From assembly GCA_018398585.1 (NCBI GenBank), contig JAGTTD010000011.1, positions 8,493,001-8,557,000 of the forward strand: a stretch of 64,000 nt of DNA, given 5' to 3'. The translations under genes were made by a program, and so were the position numbers. The DNA is from Simmondsia chinensis (taxonomy: Eukaryota; Streptophyta; Magnoliopsida; Caryophyllales; Simmondsiaceae). The notes beneath the pieces were generated by a model. The model was not told the DNA's origin and ran no database searches. It saw only the letters and a program-made list of their open reading frames with translations. This document shows, piece by piece, positions 9,990 through 20,566 of this stretch (positions are counted from its first letter, which is position 1; every line of letters begins with the position of its first letter).

Positions 9990-12880
9990 TAGTTCAGTGA
10001 TATTACTTCACTTTGTAAAAGATCTTTCACCATCATATGCTCGAGATGAATGTGTCTTCTCTTGCCATTATAAACTTTATTCTTTGCCACAGCAACTGCA
10101 GCTTGACTGTCACAATGAAGTGATACTGATAGAGCCGGAAGCCCCTACAATGGCACGTCTCCCAATAAACTTTTTAGCCACTCAACTTCATGACCTGCCA
10201 ACTCAAGAGCAATAAACTCAAATTCCATAGTAGACGTAGCAGTACAAGATTTCTTAGAGGATTTTTAGGATATAACATCTCCAGCTAGTGTGAATGCATA
10301 TCCACTAGTAGAATTAATTTCGTCATTATCAGACACCCAATTGGCATTACAATGTCCATCTAAAATAGCGGGAAACTTTCCGACGTGAAGTCCCCAATCC
10401 ATAGTTCCTTTCAAATATTTAAGCAATCTTTTTAATGTGTTCCAATGCGCTTGATTAGGATTATATGTGTATCTACTGAATCTACTTACAGCATATGTTG
10501 TGTTAGGTCTAGTGTAGTTCATCAGAAACATAACACTACCAATTATTTTGGCATACTTAGATTGGCACATAGCAACATCTTTATGTTTAACTAAATGTAC
10601 ACTGGGATCATAAGGCATTCTTACAGGATCAATATTAGACATGTCAAACTTTCTAAGTATCTTCTCAACATAATGAAACTGGTTTAGGCTTATGCCTTTG
10701 GGAGTTTCCACAATTTTAACTCCTAAAATCATGTCTGCCACACCCATATCTTTCATATCAAATTAAAAGCATAGAAAGTTTTTCATTTTACTGACAAGAT
10801 TCAAGTTTATGCCAAATATCAACATATCATCAACAAATAGACAAACTATTACACATCCATTTGAATCAGACTTATAATACACACAAGAATCACCATTGTT
10901 TACAAGGAAATTATTAGCTACTAGCGTGCTTTTAAATTTCTCATACCACTATTTAGGTGCCTGTTTGAGGCCGTATAGAGATTTTACAAGTTTGCAGACT
11001 TTCTTTTCATTACCAGGGACAACAAAACCCAAAGGTTGTTCTATGTAAATCTCTTCGTCTAGGCCACCATTAAGAAATGCAGTTTTGATAGCCACTTGAG
11101 GCACTACTAAATCATGAATAGACGCAAGGGCAATCGAGGTTCTAATCATGGCTATTTTAGCTACAGGTGAATAAGTGTCAAAATAGTCGACCCCCTTTTT
11201 CTGGGTGTAACCCTTAGCCACTAATCTTGCCTTAAACTTATCTATTGTCCCATCAGCCTTTATTTTTCTTCTACAGAGCTACTTACAACCCATTGGTTTA
11301 CAAACTCTAAGAAGATTTACTAGTTCCCATGCGTGATTGTTTAGGATTGATTCTAGTTTGCTATTAATAGCCTCTTTCAAAAAGGTCGAGTCAATCGATC
11401 TTACAGCCTCATCACAGGTTTTGGGGTCTTCCTCTAACATATAGACACTCACAATTTCTTCACTTATGGAGTTATCTTCTGTTAGGAAAGTAGTAAAAAA
11501 ATTAATCCAAAGCTGGTTTCTTTCCTAGCTCTTTTATTCCTTCGAATTTCAAGAGTGTCTATATTGTTAGTATGATCACAGTTAACAATTATAGTATGAG
11601 AAGGCAAAATAGTAGGTTATGCATCATTAGATTTCAAGGGAAATACATGTTCAAAGAATTCAACATATCTAGATTCCATAATGCTACCACATGCACATGA
11701 ATTATTGGATCCCTTGACTAAAAATCGATAAGCGGCACTGGGATAATCATACCCAATAAAAATGGAATCAGCAGTCTTGGGTCCAATTTTATTTCGTTTA
11801 AACTCAGGTAACCGATCCTCGGTTTGACACTCCCATACTTTCAAGTGTTTTACATTAGGCGCAATAAGCTTTCCACATTTCGTACAAGGTTTTATCTATT
11901 TTTTTTATGAGGAACTCTATTTAGCATATAACAAACAGATAATATAGCCTCCCCCCACATGTTATCAGATAGTCCAGAACTAATAAGCATAACATTCATC
12001 ATGCTCTTTAAAGTTCGATTTTTCCTTTCAGTGATACCATTAGATTGTGGGCAATAAGGAGGGCTTCAATCATGTATTATTCCATTTTCCTTCCAAAATT
12101 TGTCTAGTAAAGTTGAGTCATATTCTCTTCCTCTATCGGATCTAACTCTTTTTATTTTTCTTCCTAACTGATTTTCTACTTCAACTTTGTTTTTTAAAAA
12201 TATTTCTTCGACTTTTTTTTTAGTGCTTAGGAGATATATCATTGAGTATCTAGAGTAATCCTCTACAAAGGTCATGTAGTATCTTTTTCAACCTCCACTC
12301 ATTTTGCTTTTAAAGTCTCATAGGTCGCAGTGAACTAGCTCAAGAAGATCTGATTGTCTCTCAATGGACTTAAAGAGCTTTTTAGCATATTTAGCTTCTA
12401 CACATATTTCACATTTACTAAAGTTGGTATCATGTTCATTTTCTTACGTCGCTTAATTGACTTAACATTTATGTGTCCTAAGCGAGCATGCCATAATTCA
12501 AGAGACTCAACAAGACAAGCAGAAGAGGTACCAACGTTATTATTCTCGCAAACAGTATCAAAAACAAATAAGCCATCATTACAAAATCCCTTGCCCACAA
12601 ATTTCCCATTCCTGGTTAGAACTAGTTTATTTGAGTTAAAGGATAGTTTCAAACCAACTTTAATCAAAAGACTACCCGAAATAAGACTCTACCAATTTCA
12701 GACACATGCAACACATTTATTAAAGTAAGAAATTTATAGAAGTAAGTTTTAAAGAAATCTTCTCTTTTCTGAAGATAGGTGCTGCTGCAGAATGACCCAT
12801 GTAAACTACCTCTCCATCAGTCATTTTCTAGTATGCCTGGAATATAGTTCGGTTTGTGCAGATGTGCCTAGTAGCCCCAG
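9990..12880 (-). pseudogene. Copia pol relic, internal region 2 (PR-IN-RT-RH)
   Basis: The order matches internal 1. In minus sense: protease and GAG-preINT (about 12830-12400, LELWHARLGHINVKSIKR), integrase (12275-11880, FVEDYSRYSMIYLLST and RKIKRVRSDRGREYDS), and the integrase tail (11844-11617, IGPKTADSIFIGYDYPSAAY). RT follows: 11221-10949 carries VDYFDTYSPVAKIAMIRTS and KTAFLNGGLDEEIYIEQPLG, an FVDD box uses codons 10837-10826, and the connection runs 10756-10265. RNase H text reaches about 9995. The active-site aspartates are kept, but stops and frameshifts separate the pieces. The [11 protein letters not shown] run is intact here and broken in internal 1, so the two copies carry different damage. 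Confidence 0.85.
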
Positions 12881-13272
12881 TATCCACGATCCACTCAGTC
12901 ATATTGTTCACCAGGTTCACCTCTGAAACAACCCCTACAATGTTTTCTGTCTCTACAAGGTGAGCCTTGTGCTTTGGGTCTTTGGTCTAGTTCCTTTTGC
13001 TTCTGTTCTCTTTGGCCATATGTCCATATTTTCTGCAGTAAAAGCAATCTCCAAGAAATTTATCATTTGACTTTTGAATCTTTCCACCAGGTTTGAAGTT
13101 TGAATGGTGCTTCTTTCCCTTATTTTTAAACCTATCGTATGCACTAAGCCTTGCCTGTACAATATTAGCTTTACAAAAATTTGAATATGAGTACCCCCTG
13201 TTCTTAAGCCTATTTTCTTTTTCGATTTTCCAATGATTGACTAACTCCTCTAATGTCAAGTCCTTCTTTTTA

Positions 13273-13836
13273 GAGTCGGCTCCGAAAATAATGTTGAAAA
13301 ATAAAAAAATAAAAAAAATAATGCTGAAAAAAAAATAATTCCAAATCTAATATTGAACCGCGTTTACAAAATGCGGCTATACTAAACCGCGTCAATGTGA
13401 GGCTTTTAAAATAACATAAAACCGCGTTTACAGAACACGGTTTGTATTTGAATAAACCGCATTCACAAAACGCGGTTCACAATAAAATAAACCGCATTAC
13501 AAAAATGCGGTTTACGTAACCGCGTTAATAAAACGCGGTTTTATAGTGAGGCAGTGACAGCCGAGGAGAGGGGAGGGGGAACGCCCATAAACCGCGTCCC
13601 AAGAACGCGGTTTACTTCATGGTAAACCGTATGGTGAAGACGTGGTTTTGAGTAAGTATAACCGCGTCTTGGTGATGCGGTTTAGTGTAGAAAACGGCAC
13701 GCGGTTTTGTTTTAGTTGAAATGCGTTACTATAACCGCCTTCTATAAACGCGGTTCAATAGTAGATTTGGAATTTTTTTTTTCAGCATTATTTTTTTTAT
13801 TTTTTTATTTTTAAGCATTATTTTCGGAACCGACTC
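13273..13836. mobile_element. Mutator-like MITE with internal hairpin array
   Basis: The ends are GAGTCGGCTCCGAAAATAATG-like: the left start and the reverse complement of the right end agree at 20 of 21 positions (C/T difference). The inverted similarity continues inward through AT-rich sequence to the flanking TTCCAAATCTA text. The element is flanked by an exact 9-bp duplication, TTCTTTTTA, at 13264-13272 and 13837-13845. Long TIRs plus a 9-bp TSD are the Mutator (MULE) signature. It encodes no protein. Its core (13356-13756) is a series of about ten short palindromes based on AACCGCGT...ACGCGGTT. Confidence 0.85.
13356..13756. repeat. Array of ~24-bp CGCG palindromes
   Basis: Palindromes of about 18-26 bp, with 7-9-bp arms (AACCGCGT / ACGCGGTT) and small loops, lie at 13356-13378, 13418-13443, 13454-13477, 13489-13513, 13518-13542, 13588-13613, 13624-13648, 13660-13683, 13691-13708 and 13733-13756. 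A half-degenerate one is at 13384-13402. Loops and spacers differ while the arms are kept, so the arms rather than the whole unit look conserved. The arms are CpG-rich in an otherwise AT-rich region. Confidence 0.85.
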
Positions 13837-14393
13837 TTCTTTTTATGCATAACAAATTTCTATAGTCCTTCCAAGAAGGTGGAAGTTTTTCAATTAAAAC
13901 ATAGGCTTGAGTAATATCGCAAATTTTAAGACAAGGGAGTAGTTACTATGTTTTCATATTCATTAACTTGATCAATTATCGATTTATTGTCCACGAATTT
14001 GAAATCTAGCCACTTGCTAACCGCATATTTTCTATACTGCATTGTCACCTCTATAATTTTTTTCTGTAGGGAATCCCAAATTTTTTTTGATGAGTTTAAT
14101 TTTATATATATATCAAAGAGCCCATCACTCATGTAATGCAACAAGTTACCCCTACAAGTTCAGTTGCCTGCGATGAATTTTTCTTCATACGCTTTGTTTC
14201 TCATTTTCACCCACAGGTTCCTTTTTCTCATAGAGTATAATCTATATTAACTTGTTCTAGATAAAATAAAATTTTTTTAGACACCTCTTATAATTCTTTC
14301 CGTCAACGGGCTCAACTTTAGACATGTCGGGAAGTGGTAATTTGGTTGCCATGTTTAAGTATAGATATGTAAAACTCAAATCATCATTTAGAT

Positions 14394-15437
14394 TGTTACA
14401 ATAATAATGCAAAAAGTACAACAGCAGCGAAAAATACAGCAAAAAATACAGTAAAAATACTATAAAAATAATGCAAAAAAATACAGCATAAATTCATCGC
14501 GATAATGTAGTAAAATAATCTGTTAATTGCTGCAAATTAAAATGTAGATTAAACTAAAAATTGCAGGAAAAATCGCAATTTTGTTGCATTTAAATCTTAG
14601 TAAAATGCAGTAAAAGTGCTGTAAATTTTCTCAAAAAATTCAGTAAAATATTGCAAAGAATCTCAGTAATATTGCAACTAAACCGTAGTAAGATTGAGCA
14701 AAAATTCCTGTGAAAAAAACGCAACGGAATACCTAAACACCACAATCAAATAATACAAAAAGGTGGAGAGATTGAACACAGTACCGAAGACACCGTGCAG
14801 TGGGAAAATACCGCTGTCCTAAAAGATGAATTCACCACTATTGCAATGCAAACAGCTATATCGGCGGCCGTCCTCTAGGATTAACACGGTCCAACTATTA
14901 ACTTGCCCAAGTATATTTTGAGAGAGGGAAGAAGTCAAAGATGGGAAAAGAGGTAAGATAAGGAGAGCGGTTGATTCTTTTTTTTTTTTTTTTTTTTTTT
15001 TTTTTGATGATTAATCACCTTGTCAATCCCCTATTTATACAAATTTGCAGTAGGCAAAAGCAAAAGAGTCAGCTGCAGTAATGGGGCTCAAGGTTAAACA
15101 TTTGCAGTAATGTCAAAAGCAACGTTCTAAAATAGTAAAGGCATTAATCAGCTGCTAAATCAAAAGTTTAAACGGTAATATAACAACGGTAACAGTTTTT
15201 TCGGAAAATAAATATACCCGTTGAGAAAAAGATCACCCACACCCATGCCCCAACACTGATGGCGATGCGCGTGCGCGTGCGTGGTTTCAATTCTCTCATT
15301 CATGACTTAATTCAAAGGGTAGTTCTAACAAATACATATATGAACCAAATAAACCCCCCTCTTTTGTCTATGTGAGATTTGGCTTTATATTTTCTCTTAT
15401 AGTTACTGCTTAGCATGCTTGTATCTTTTTTCCAACA
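14394..15437 (-). repeat. LTR C (right, outer; 5' LTR)
   Basis: It begins TGTTACAATAATAATG and ends TTCCAACA, 1044 bp. It is the 5' LTR of internal 2 in minus sense. A poly-T run (about 14979-15006) and the CCCACACCCATGCCC text correspond to positions in A and B. A minus-strand TATA-like motif lies near 15330. Confidence 0.82.
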
Positions 15438-15442
15438 TCAAG
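15438..15442. repeat. Right TSD (TCAAG) of copia array
   Basis: Identical to 2628-2632; it directly follows the CA end of LTR C. Confidence 0.8.
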
Positions 15443-15681
15443 TGACAAGCTTAGCTCATGCAATTTGCCAAAGCAATATCTTCAAATATGACACACCTTA
15501 TCTCATATAATTAAAGAAAATCATACGAAAATTAAGTTTAATTACATAAAATGAATATTTTGCTATTTAACCAAACATCTTAAAAACTCCCCTTTTCAGC
15601 ATGAATTAAATCCCTTGCTCCAGTAACACTCAGCTTTTAAAGTTGGTGCAAGTTGTCAAAGTATCATTTATACTTGAGGGC
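15443..15681. other. Right target flank of copia array, unassigned
   Basis: AT-rich, with no gene seen. The pre-insertion locus would read from 2632 straight into 15443. Confidence 0.3.
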
Positions 15682-17200
15682 TAGGAAGCACTGATACTCT
15701 TTTTTGGCTAGAGTACCGGTGTCTGACATGCATCCGACATTGACACGCTTTTGGCATGTTCTAATACATGAAAAAAGTATCCAATACTTCTTTTTTTAAA
15801 TTTTAAATTTCCGACACGTTTCCGATACGTTTTTGGCATGCTTCTGATATGTGTCGGATACGTGAAAAAAGTATCCGATTTGGTTTTTTTTAAATTTTGA
15901 ATTTCCGACACATTTCTGACATGCTTTCGATACGTTCTGATACGATTTTGATTGTTTGACTTCAAAAATATAATGCTATAATATATTGTCATATATTATA
16001 ACAAAATGCATATTAAATAGTTAAATTGTATTAGATAAATTTTAATATGATTACATTTAAAAATATAAAAATAAACTAATATTTTCACATGTTTTATAGT
16101 TGTTTTAATTTTGAAAGAGAGAGAGTGTGATGAAAAAGGGAGAAAGAAGCCTCTGTTAAGTTAAGGGGGGAGAGAGAGAGACAAACGGCAGCGGCTGCCA
16201 GTGGCGGATCCAGGTTTTAGACCAAGCGGGGTCCATATTTATATTAAAAATAAAAAAAAAAAGTAAAGCATGATTTTTGTCATAAATCTTTATGCTTAAT
16301 CCACTATATCAATAAAATTATATTATTTTAAATTATGTTAATTTTGTCCTTGATACTTTACATTATATCAATTTAATCCTATAATAAAGTTGTCGATAAA
16401 TGAGCGGTTGAATTTTTAATAATTGCGTAATGATTGACTTTTTATTGGGTCAACAGGTGGACATGTATTTGGTCATATGTATCTAACATGATTACATTGA
16501 TGAAATATCACAGTTAATCAAACTTCAATTTATCATATAACTAAACTAATATAATCTAAATTGTAAAATGATTAAGTCTACACATTTAAAAGAAAAAATT
16601 ATATTAACACAGTGATAAACGTGTAAAAACTTTTGACTAAAGTAAACCTAAAATATGTAATTAAATTGATTAAAACATATTAGACAACATATATACATAT
16701 ATTAAAATTATACTAAATAAAAATGAGGGAGTAGTGTTTGTTTACAAATGTGAGCGAGTCAGCGAGAAATGGCAAGGAGAAAAAAAAAAAAAAAAAAAAA
16801 AAAATTTGAGAATGATGATAGGAACATTGGTTATGTGGAATCAATCCTGTGACCCCAGTTTTGGAGTATGTGTTGTCCGCCAACGAGCTAAATTTTCTAT
16901 ACCAACATGTATACATTTTAAAGGACAGGTAGTAAAGTTGCCAATTTTTTTTGTTAATTGTATATGCTTAAATTTGCCTTATTTTAATTATGCTTTACCC
17001 TTTTTTTAAGTAATATAATTTTTTTTTTCTGTTTTTTAAGTATATAACTCATTTTTTCATCAATTACATGGATATATATCTAACAAAATATATAATTTTT
17101 AAGTAACGTGTCCCAAATGTGTCGTATCCTAATTTTTTAAAAAATTATGAGTTGGTGTATGGGTATTGTATCTATCTCATATCCGTGCTTCTTATCTGTA
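15682..17200. mobile_element. Candidate non-autonomous DNA element (GTATCCG-rich ends)
   Basis: The left end reads CTAGGAAGCACTGATACTC. The right end, in reverse complement, reads AGATAAGAAGCACGGATATG, so AAGCAC-GATA is shared as a short inverted terminus. Inside both ends lie repeats of CCGACAC and GTATCCGAT-type words, which I associate with a widespread class of plant DNA transposon ends. Two imperfect ~110-bp tandem copies (about 15735-15950) include GTGAAAAAAGTATCCGAT and AAATTTCCGACAC. The interior has no transposase, holds a 25-nt A run (16780-16804), and is AT-rich. No target duplication could be fixed, so the boundaries are tentative. Confidence 0.4.
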
Positions 17201-17228
17201 TTGAATCTGGTAGAAAATTTAGGTTGGT

Positions 17229-17570
17229 GGGTTTTCTGCCACCTCATGCTTGGTGGCTGCCACCCTTTATTGGTGCCTGACATCTCCTACTTAGGTATTG
17301 CCACCTAATGCTTCAAGGTGCCACTTCGAGCTTAATTTACCTGCATCAGATGCCACTTTGTGCTTATAGAGTTAGCTCATGCTAATTTATCTGCTTTGGG
17401 CTCCACCTCGTGCTTAAAGTTCCACCTCATGTTGATTCACCTACCTCGGATGCCGCCTTGTGCTTAAAAATGCCACCTCGTGCTCCTTCACCTAGTTAAG
17501 GTGCCACCTTGTACTAATTCACCTACTTCGGGTGCCACCTCATGCTTAAAATGCCACCTCGTGCATACTA
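17229..17570 (+). repeat. GCCACCTCGTGCTTAAA minisatellite
   Basis: Two motifs alternate with variation: TGCCACCTCGTGCTTAAA and TTCACCTACTTCGGG. Together they form a higher-order unit of roughly 60 bp repeated about five or six times. Sequence drift suggests an old array. It overlaps no coding sequence. It begins soon after the right end of the candidate element at 15682-17200. Confidence 0.7.
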
Positions 17571-18705
17571 ATTAAAACTTATATTATTTCCCTATGTGTT
17601 ACCTAATTTCTAAAATTAGGCATTTACAAAAGCGGAGAGTTATGATGGTATCGAGGAATAAATGATGAGAGCTACCAATGTCAAAGGGTAAAAGATAGAG
17701 TCCTCGGATGACAAGGATTAGGTTGCATAAAAACATCATTTCCTTTTGTGCTTATTGAAAATACATCTTGATAAAACCCTGCATTTTGACTATGTTGCAA
17801 AAACTTTACATCAATCATGCTTCAACAAGATTCTTCGTAGTAGGATTTGTGAATTACAGTGAGCAACTTTGCATGCTTGATAATTCAAAGGCTCAATGGA
17901 GGTTGTATCAGAAGATGATTTTGTTGTACAAAGGGAAATTTGGAAAGAGTGGTTTATTACTTACGAATTGGTGTGTTATGGAATTGAAATATCGTCTTGT
18001 AAAGTGAATCCATCTAATGGAACTACCCACGGTTTCCACTTCCTTGAAAACGACTTAAAATTTGTGTAACTTTGGAATTTCATTTCTTTTGCTGCACTAT
18101 GTACAGCAAAACAGATATTCTGAGTATCCGATAATTTGTTTTTTGTTCTTTTAATTGTAAGTGACATCCTTACAAAGAGTATTTTTTTTTTTTCTTTAGA
18201 AAGATAATGCCCTTTTGGTGGTACATATTCAGTTCCTTCTTTCGTCATTTAGTTCCTTCATGTTATTACCTATTTATTGGCCCCCAAAACTCTGAAACTT
18301 CATCTTGGTACCCAAAACTATTTACAGATTTTGACATCTTATTAGGCAGTTTAATTTCGCTTCAAGATGTCTTAAGGCATGCATGCCCCATGTTGCCTGT
18401 AGTTTCTTTTCCATGCTAATTGTAACTATTTTATTACTAATATTAGTTTTATTGGTTGGAAAGTGACTCAAGCGCTAACCTTGTTGAAGTCTTGAACAAT
18501 GTTGGCCTACTAGCTTTCTCGAGTCATATTGCATTTTCCACTAATTTCAACTATTTTCGACGTTGGAAGTTTGATGATAAACCCAACTATAAGGGACTTT
18601 GGAAAGACCCTCAGTTTCGATTATTCTTTCCCTCTTAGCCAGTCCTCATTTCCATCAGTTGTTGGTCTATGTTAAATTCGTTCTTCATTCCATTGTAAAC
18701 TACAG
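17571..18705. other. Unassigned sequence upstream of the kinase exon
   Basis: I looked for an upstream exon of the IRE-type kinase (text like SFSHELNSKGVRPFPVWK) and did not see one. Short open frames at 17768-18007 and 18456-18638 match nothing I recognise. The last bases (TACAG, 18701-18705) are a good splice acceptor, preceded by a pyrimidine-containing tract. Confidence 0.35.
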
Positions 18706-19064
18706 GTTATGTGCAGGAGGTTTTGAAAATGATTCGAAAAAAATTTGATAAAGCCAAGGAAGAAATTGATTCAGATTTGGGCATCTTTGCAGCTGATATT
18801 GTGTGCATTTTGGAAAGAAATGAAGAAACTCATCCTGAATGGCAGGAAAAAGTTGAGGACTTATTAATCTTGGCTCAGAGTTGTGCTATGACATCACCTA
18901 ATGAGTTTTGGCTCCAGTGTGAAGTCATAGTTCAAGACTTGGATGATAGGCGTCAGGAGCTGTCATCGAGTACGCTTAAGCAGCTTCATGCTCAAATGTT
19001 GTTCAATCTAACTAGGTGTACTAGATTATTGCAGTATCACAAGGAAAGTGGGTTTACCAAGGAC
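18706..19064 (+). pseudogene. Orphan exon of an IRE-type AGC kinase (N-terminal region)
   Basis: A TACAG acceptor precedes the exon and a GTATGT donor follows at 19065. The exon codes for [20 protein letters not shown], then [60 protein letters not shown] and [14 protein letters not shown]. These resemble the conserved non-kinase region of plant INCOMPLETE ROOT HAIR ELONGATION kinases (IRE, IREH1), which precedes the AGC kinase domain. The 359-bp exon has no internal stop. No neighbouring exon was recognised: nothing upstream back to 17.6 kb, and no kinase domain downstream before the unrelated gene at 27.5 kb. It is therefore an isolated exon, a gene fragment or part of a broken gene. A functional gene with very long introns is less likely but not excluded. 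Confidence 0.7.
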
Positions 19065-19972
19065 GTATGTTTTCCTCATCTTTGGGATCTTTAGTCTGTG
19101 GAATAGAGGATTTCTTCTTGAACATGAAGAGCTTAGGAAATGTTCTGCTGCTACAAAAAAGTGTGATACATGCAACATAAAAAATGAAATGAATTATGTT
19201 TTTGTGAATTATATTAATTAATGTTATATTATACTCACAATCATGTGGTAATTCTTTAGTTAATTATGTTGAAGATAGAGGTGGTAATCGGTCATTTGAC
19301 TTAGGTTCAGGTGTGCTCGTTTGCATTTGGATAATTTCAGGCTTATTTAATAGGTTGGGCTCAGGTCACTTTCGATTTTTACCTATGCTTGGGTTAGGTT
19401 GAGTTTGTGTTTACAGCCCAACTCAAACGAGTTGGAGCAACGTCGTTTTGGGTTAGTAAGACTCGTGCTCAACTTGTGGAACCATTCTCGAGACCCAGAA
19501 AGCATGAAAAGAGAAGATGATGTCATCTAGATTATGATAGCCCCAATAATAAAGTCCTGAAAATATAGCTGCTGGAGGTGACTGATTGAACTTACAAACT
19601 CGAGCTCGAGGGTATTGCTAGGAGCGCTATGGGAAAGGTAGCTACCCAAGCTTGAAGAGGATATTTGAAGCATGGATCAGAAGTGCGGGCCTCAAGTATA
19701 TTCAAGCAAACATGGATGAACGTGAGGAAGATTATTTGACATCCAACACGCACATCAAAGCTTTTTCAAAGCAATTCCAAGATAATGGAAGCATTGGAGG
19801 CCAGACGTGTGGAGAGAATGGTGCCAAATAAGGACATAATAGTTAATTTTGTAGCTTGTAAATAAAGGACACCCACGATTGTGCAAAAGGATCCTAACAC
19901 CAATACATAACTCTTCAATTTATTGACAACACACTTGTGATTCTTTTTATCTTTTCCTTTTCCTTAGGAGTA
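19065..19972. other. Unassigned sequence, no gene recognised
   Basis: This follows the orphan exon. 19285-19460 is rich in GGTT(C/G)AGGT-like words, such as GGTTGGGCTCAGGTCA, and may be another diverged MITE. 19600-19890 resembles an LTR fragment (for example TTTTGTAGCTTGTAAATAAA near 19850) but has no partner. No IRE kinase exons are visible. Confidence 0.3.
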
Positions 19973-20566
19973 GACATATATAGGGATGGCCATTGGCGAG
20001 TAAAACCCGTTTGGTTCGGGTACCCACACCATTTGGGGCAGGTGTGGGTACGAGTGAGACGGGTAGCGAGTACTATTTGGGTGAACCCGCTCTATTCCCG
20101 CCATGGGTATGGGGCGGGTACGGGTGTGGTATTGTATCCGCCCCACCCGCGCCATACCCGACCCGCCTCATCTTATATCCACCATATTTGTTCCATTTTG
20201 TATCTAATTAAATTTGAAATTAAAAATAATGCGTGCTTAAATTCAATATCCTAAATTAGTTATCAATGTTATAACAAAAAATTATTAAAATTTTTAAAAA
20301 TAATATTAAAAAATTGATACATATGGGTACGGGTAATAATTTGGTACCCATATTAGAGCAGGTACAAGGCAGGCAACAAATACCTGCAGGTAGTGGGACG
20401 AGTATGAATAAGGGTTCGTATCCGTCGGGGTGGGTATGGATATCCACTTTATATCTGTAACAAGTAATGGGGTGGATATGGGTATGGATTCGGATGGCGA
20501 GTACGGTTATAGAGGAGGCATCCCCTGTATTTCCCTCCCAGCCTCATTGTTATCCCTAGACATACG
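19973..20566. mobile_element. hAT-type MITE with GGGTACGGG-rich core
   Basis: The element is 19981-20558. It starts TAGGGATGGCCATTGG and ends CAATGTTATCCCTA-like (CTCATTGTTATCCCTA), giving a roughly 16-bp imperfect TIR. The flanks GACATATA (19973-19980) and GACATACG (20559-20566) match at 6 of 8 positions, consistent with an aged 8-bp hAT TSD. The core repeats GGGTACGGGT/ACCCGCCCC words, so both strands have open frames rich in Gly, Arg and Pro that are not genes. Elements that begin GGGATGGCAA and carry CGGGTACGGG repeats are common in plants. Confidence 0.6.

Larger units (their letters stand above)
12890..14352 (-). pseudogene. Copia gag relic, split by a MITE
   Basis: Gag starts at ATG 14352-14350 (MATKLPLPDMSKVEPVDGKN). 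It continues through LHYMSDGLFDIYIKLNSSKK (14144-13926), is interrupted by the 564-bp MITE at 13273-13836, and resumes with LTLEELVNHWKIEKENRLKN (13259 downwards). The zinc knuckle near 13060-13020 reads CFYCRKYGHMAKEN, with Asn where the CCHC motif needs its final Cys. Internal 1 shows the uninterrupted site near 7715-7730, which proves that the MITE is an insertion. The gag is further broken by stops. Confidence 0.8.
2633..15437 (-). mobile_element. Ty1/copia tandem array: 3 LTRs, 2 internal regions
   Basis: In plus coordinates the order is LTR A (2633-3718), internal 1 (3719-8282), LTR B (8283-9297), internal 2 (9298-14393), LTR C (14394-15437). Both internal regions read gag to RNase H on the minus strand. 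The domain order protease, integrase, reverse transcriptase, RNase H is the copia signature. Only the outermost LTRs are flanked by the TSD TCAAG, so one integration event seems to underlie the whole array, with the middle LTR shared. Unequal LTR recombination is the likely cause (inference). The motifs (KKGVDYFDTYSPVAKIA, VKSLYGLKQAPK, ENQLGRKIKRVRSDRG) suggest a Tork-like lineage. Both copies are full of stops and frameshifts. Confidence 0.85.

Noticed and set aside
16199..16214. CAGTGGCGGATCCAGG, resembling the TIR of a common plant element
   Set aside because: No inverted partner was found within the next kilobase, so no element can be defined.
18456..18638. Possible upstream exon of the IRE-like gene
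   Set aside because: The translation (VEVLNNVGLLAFSSHIAFST) does not resemble the conserved text expected before the orphan exon.
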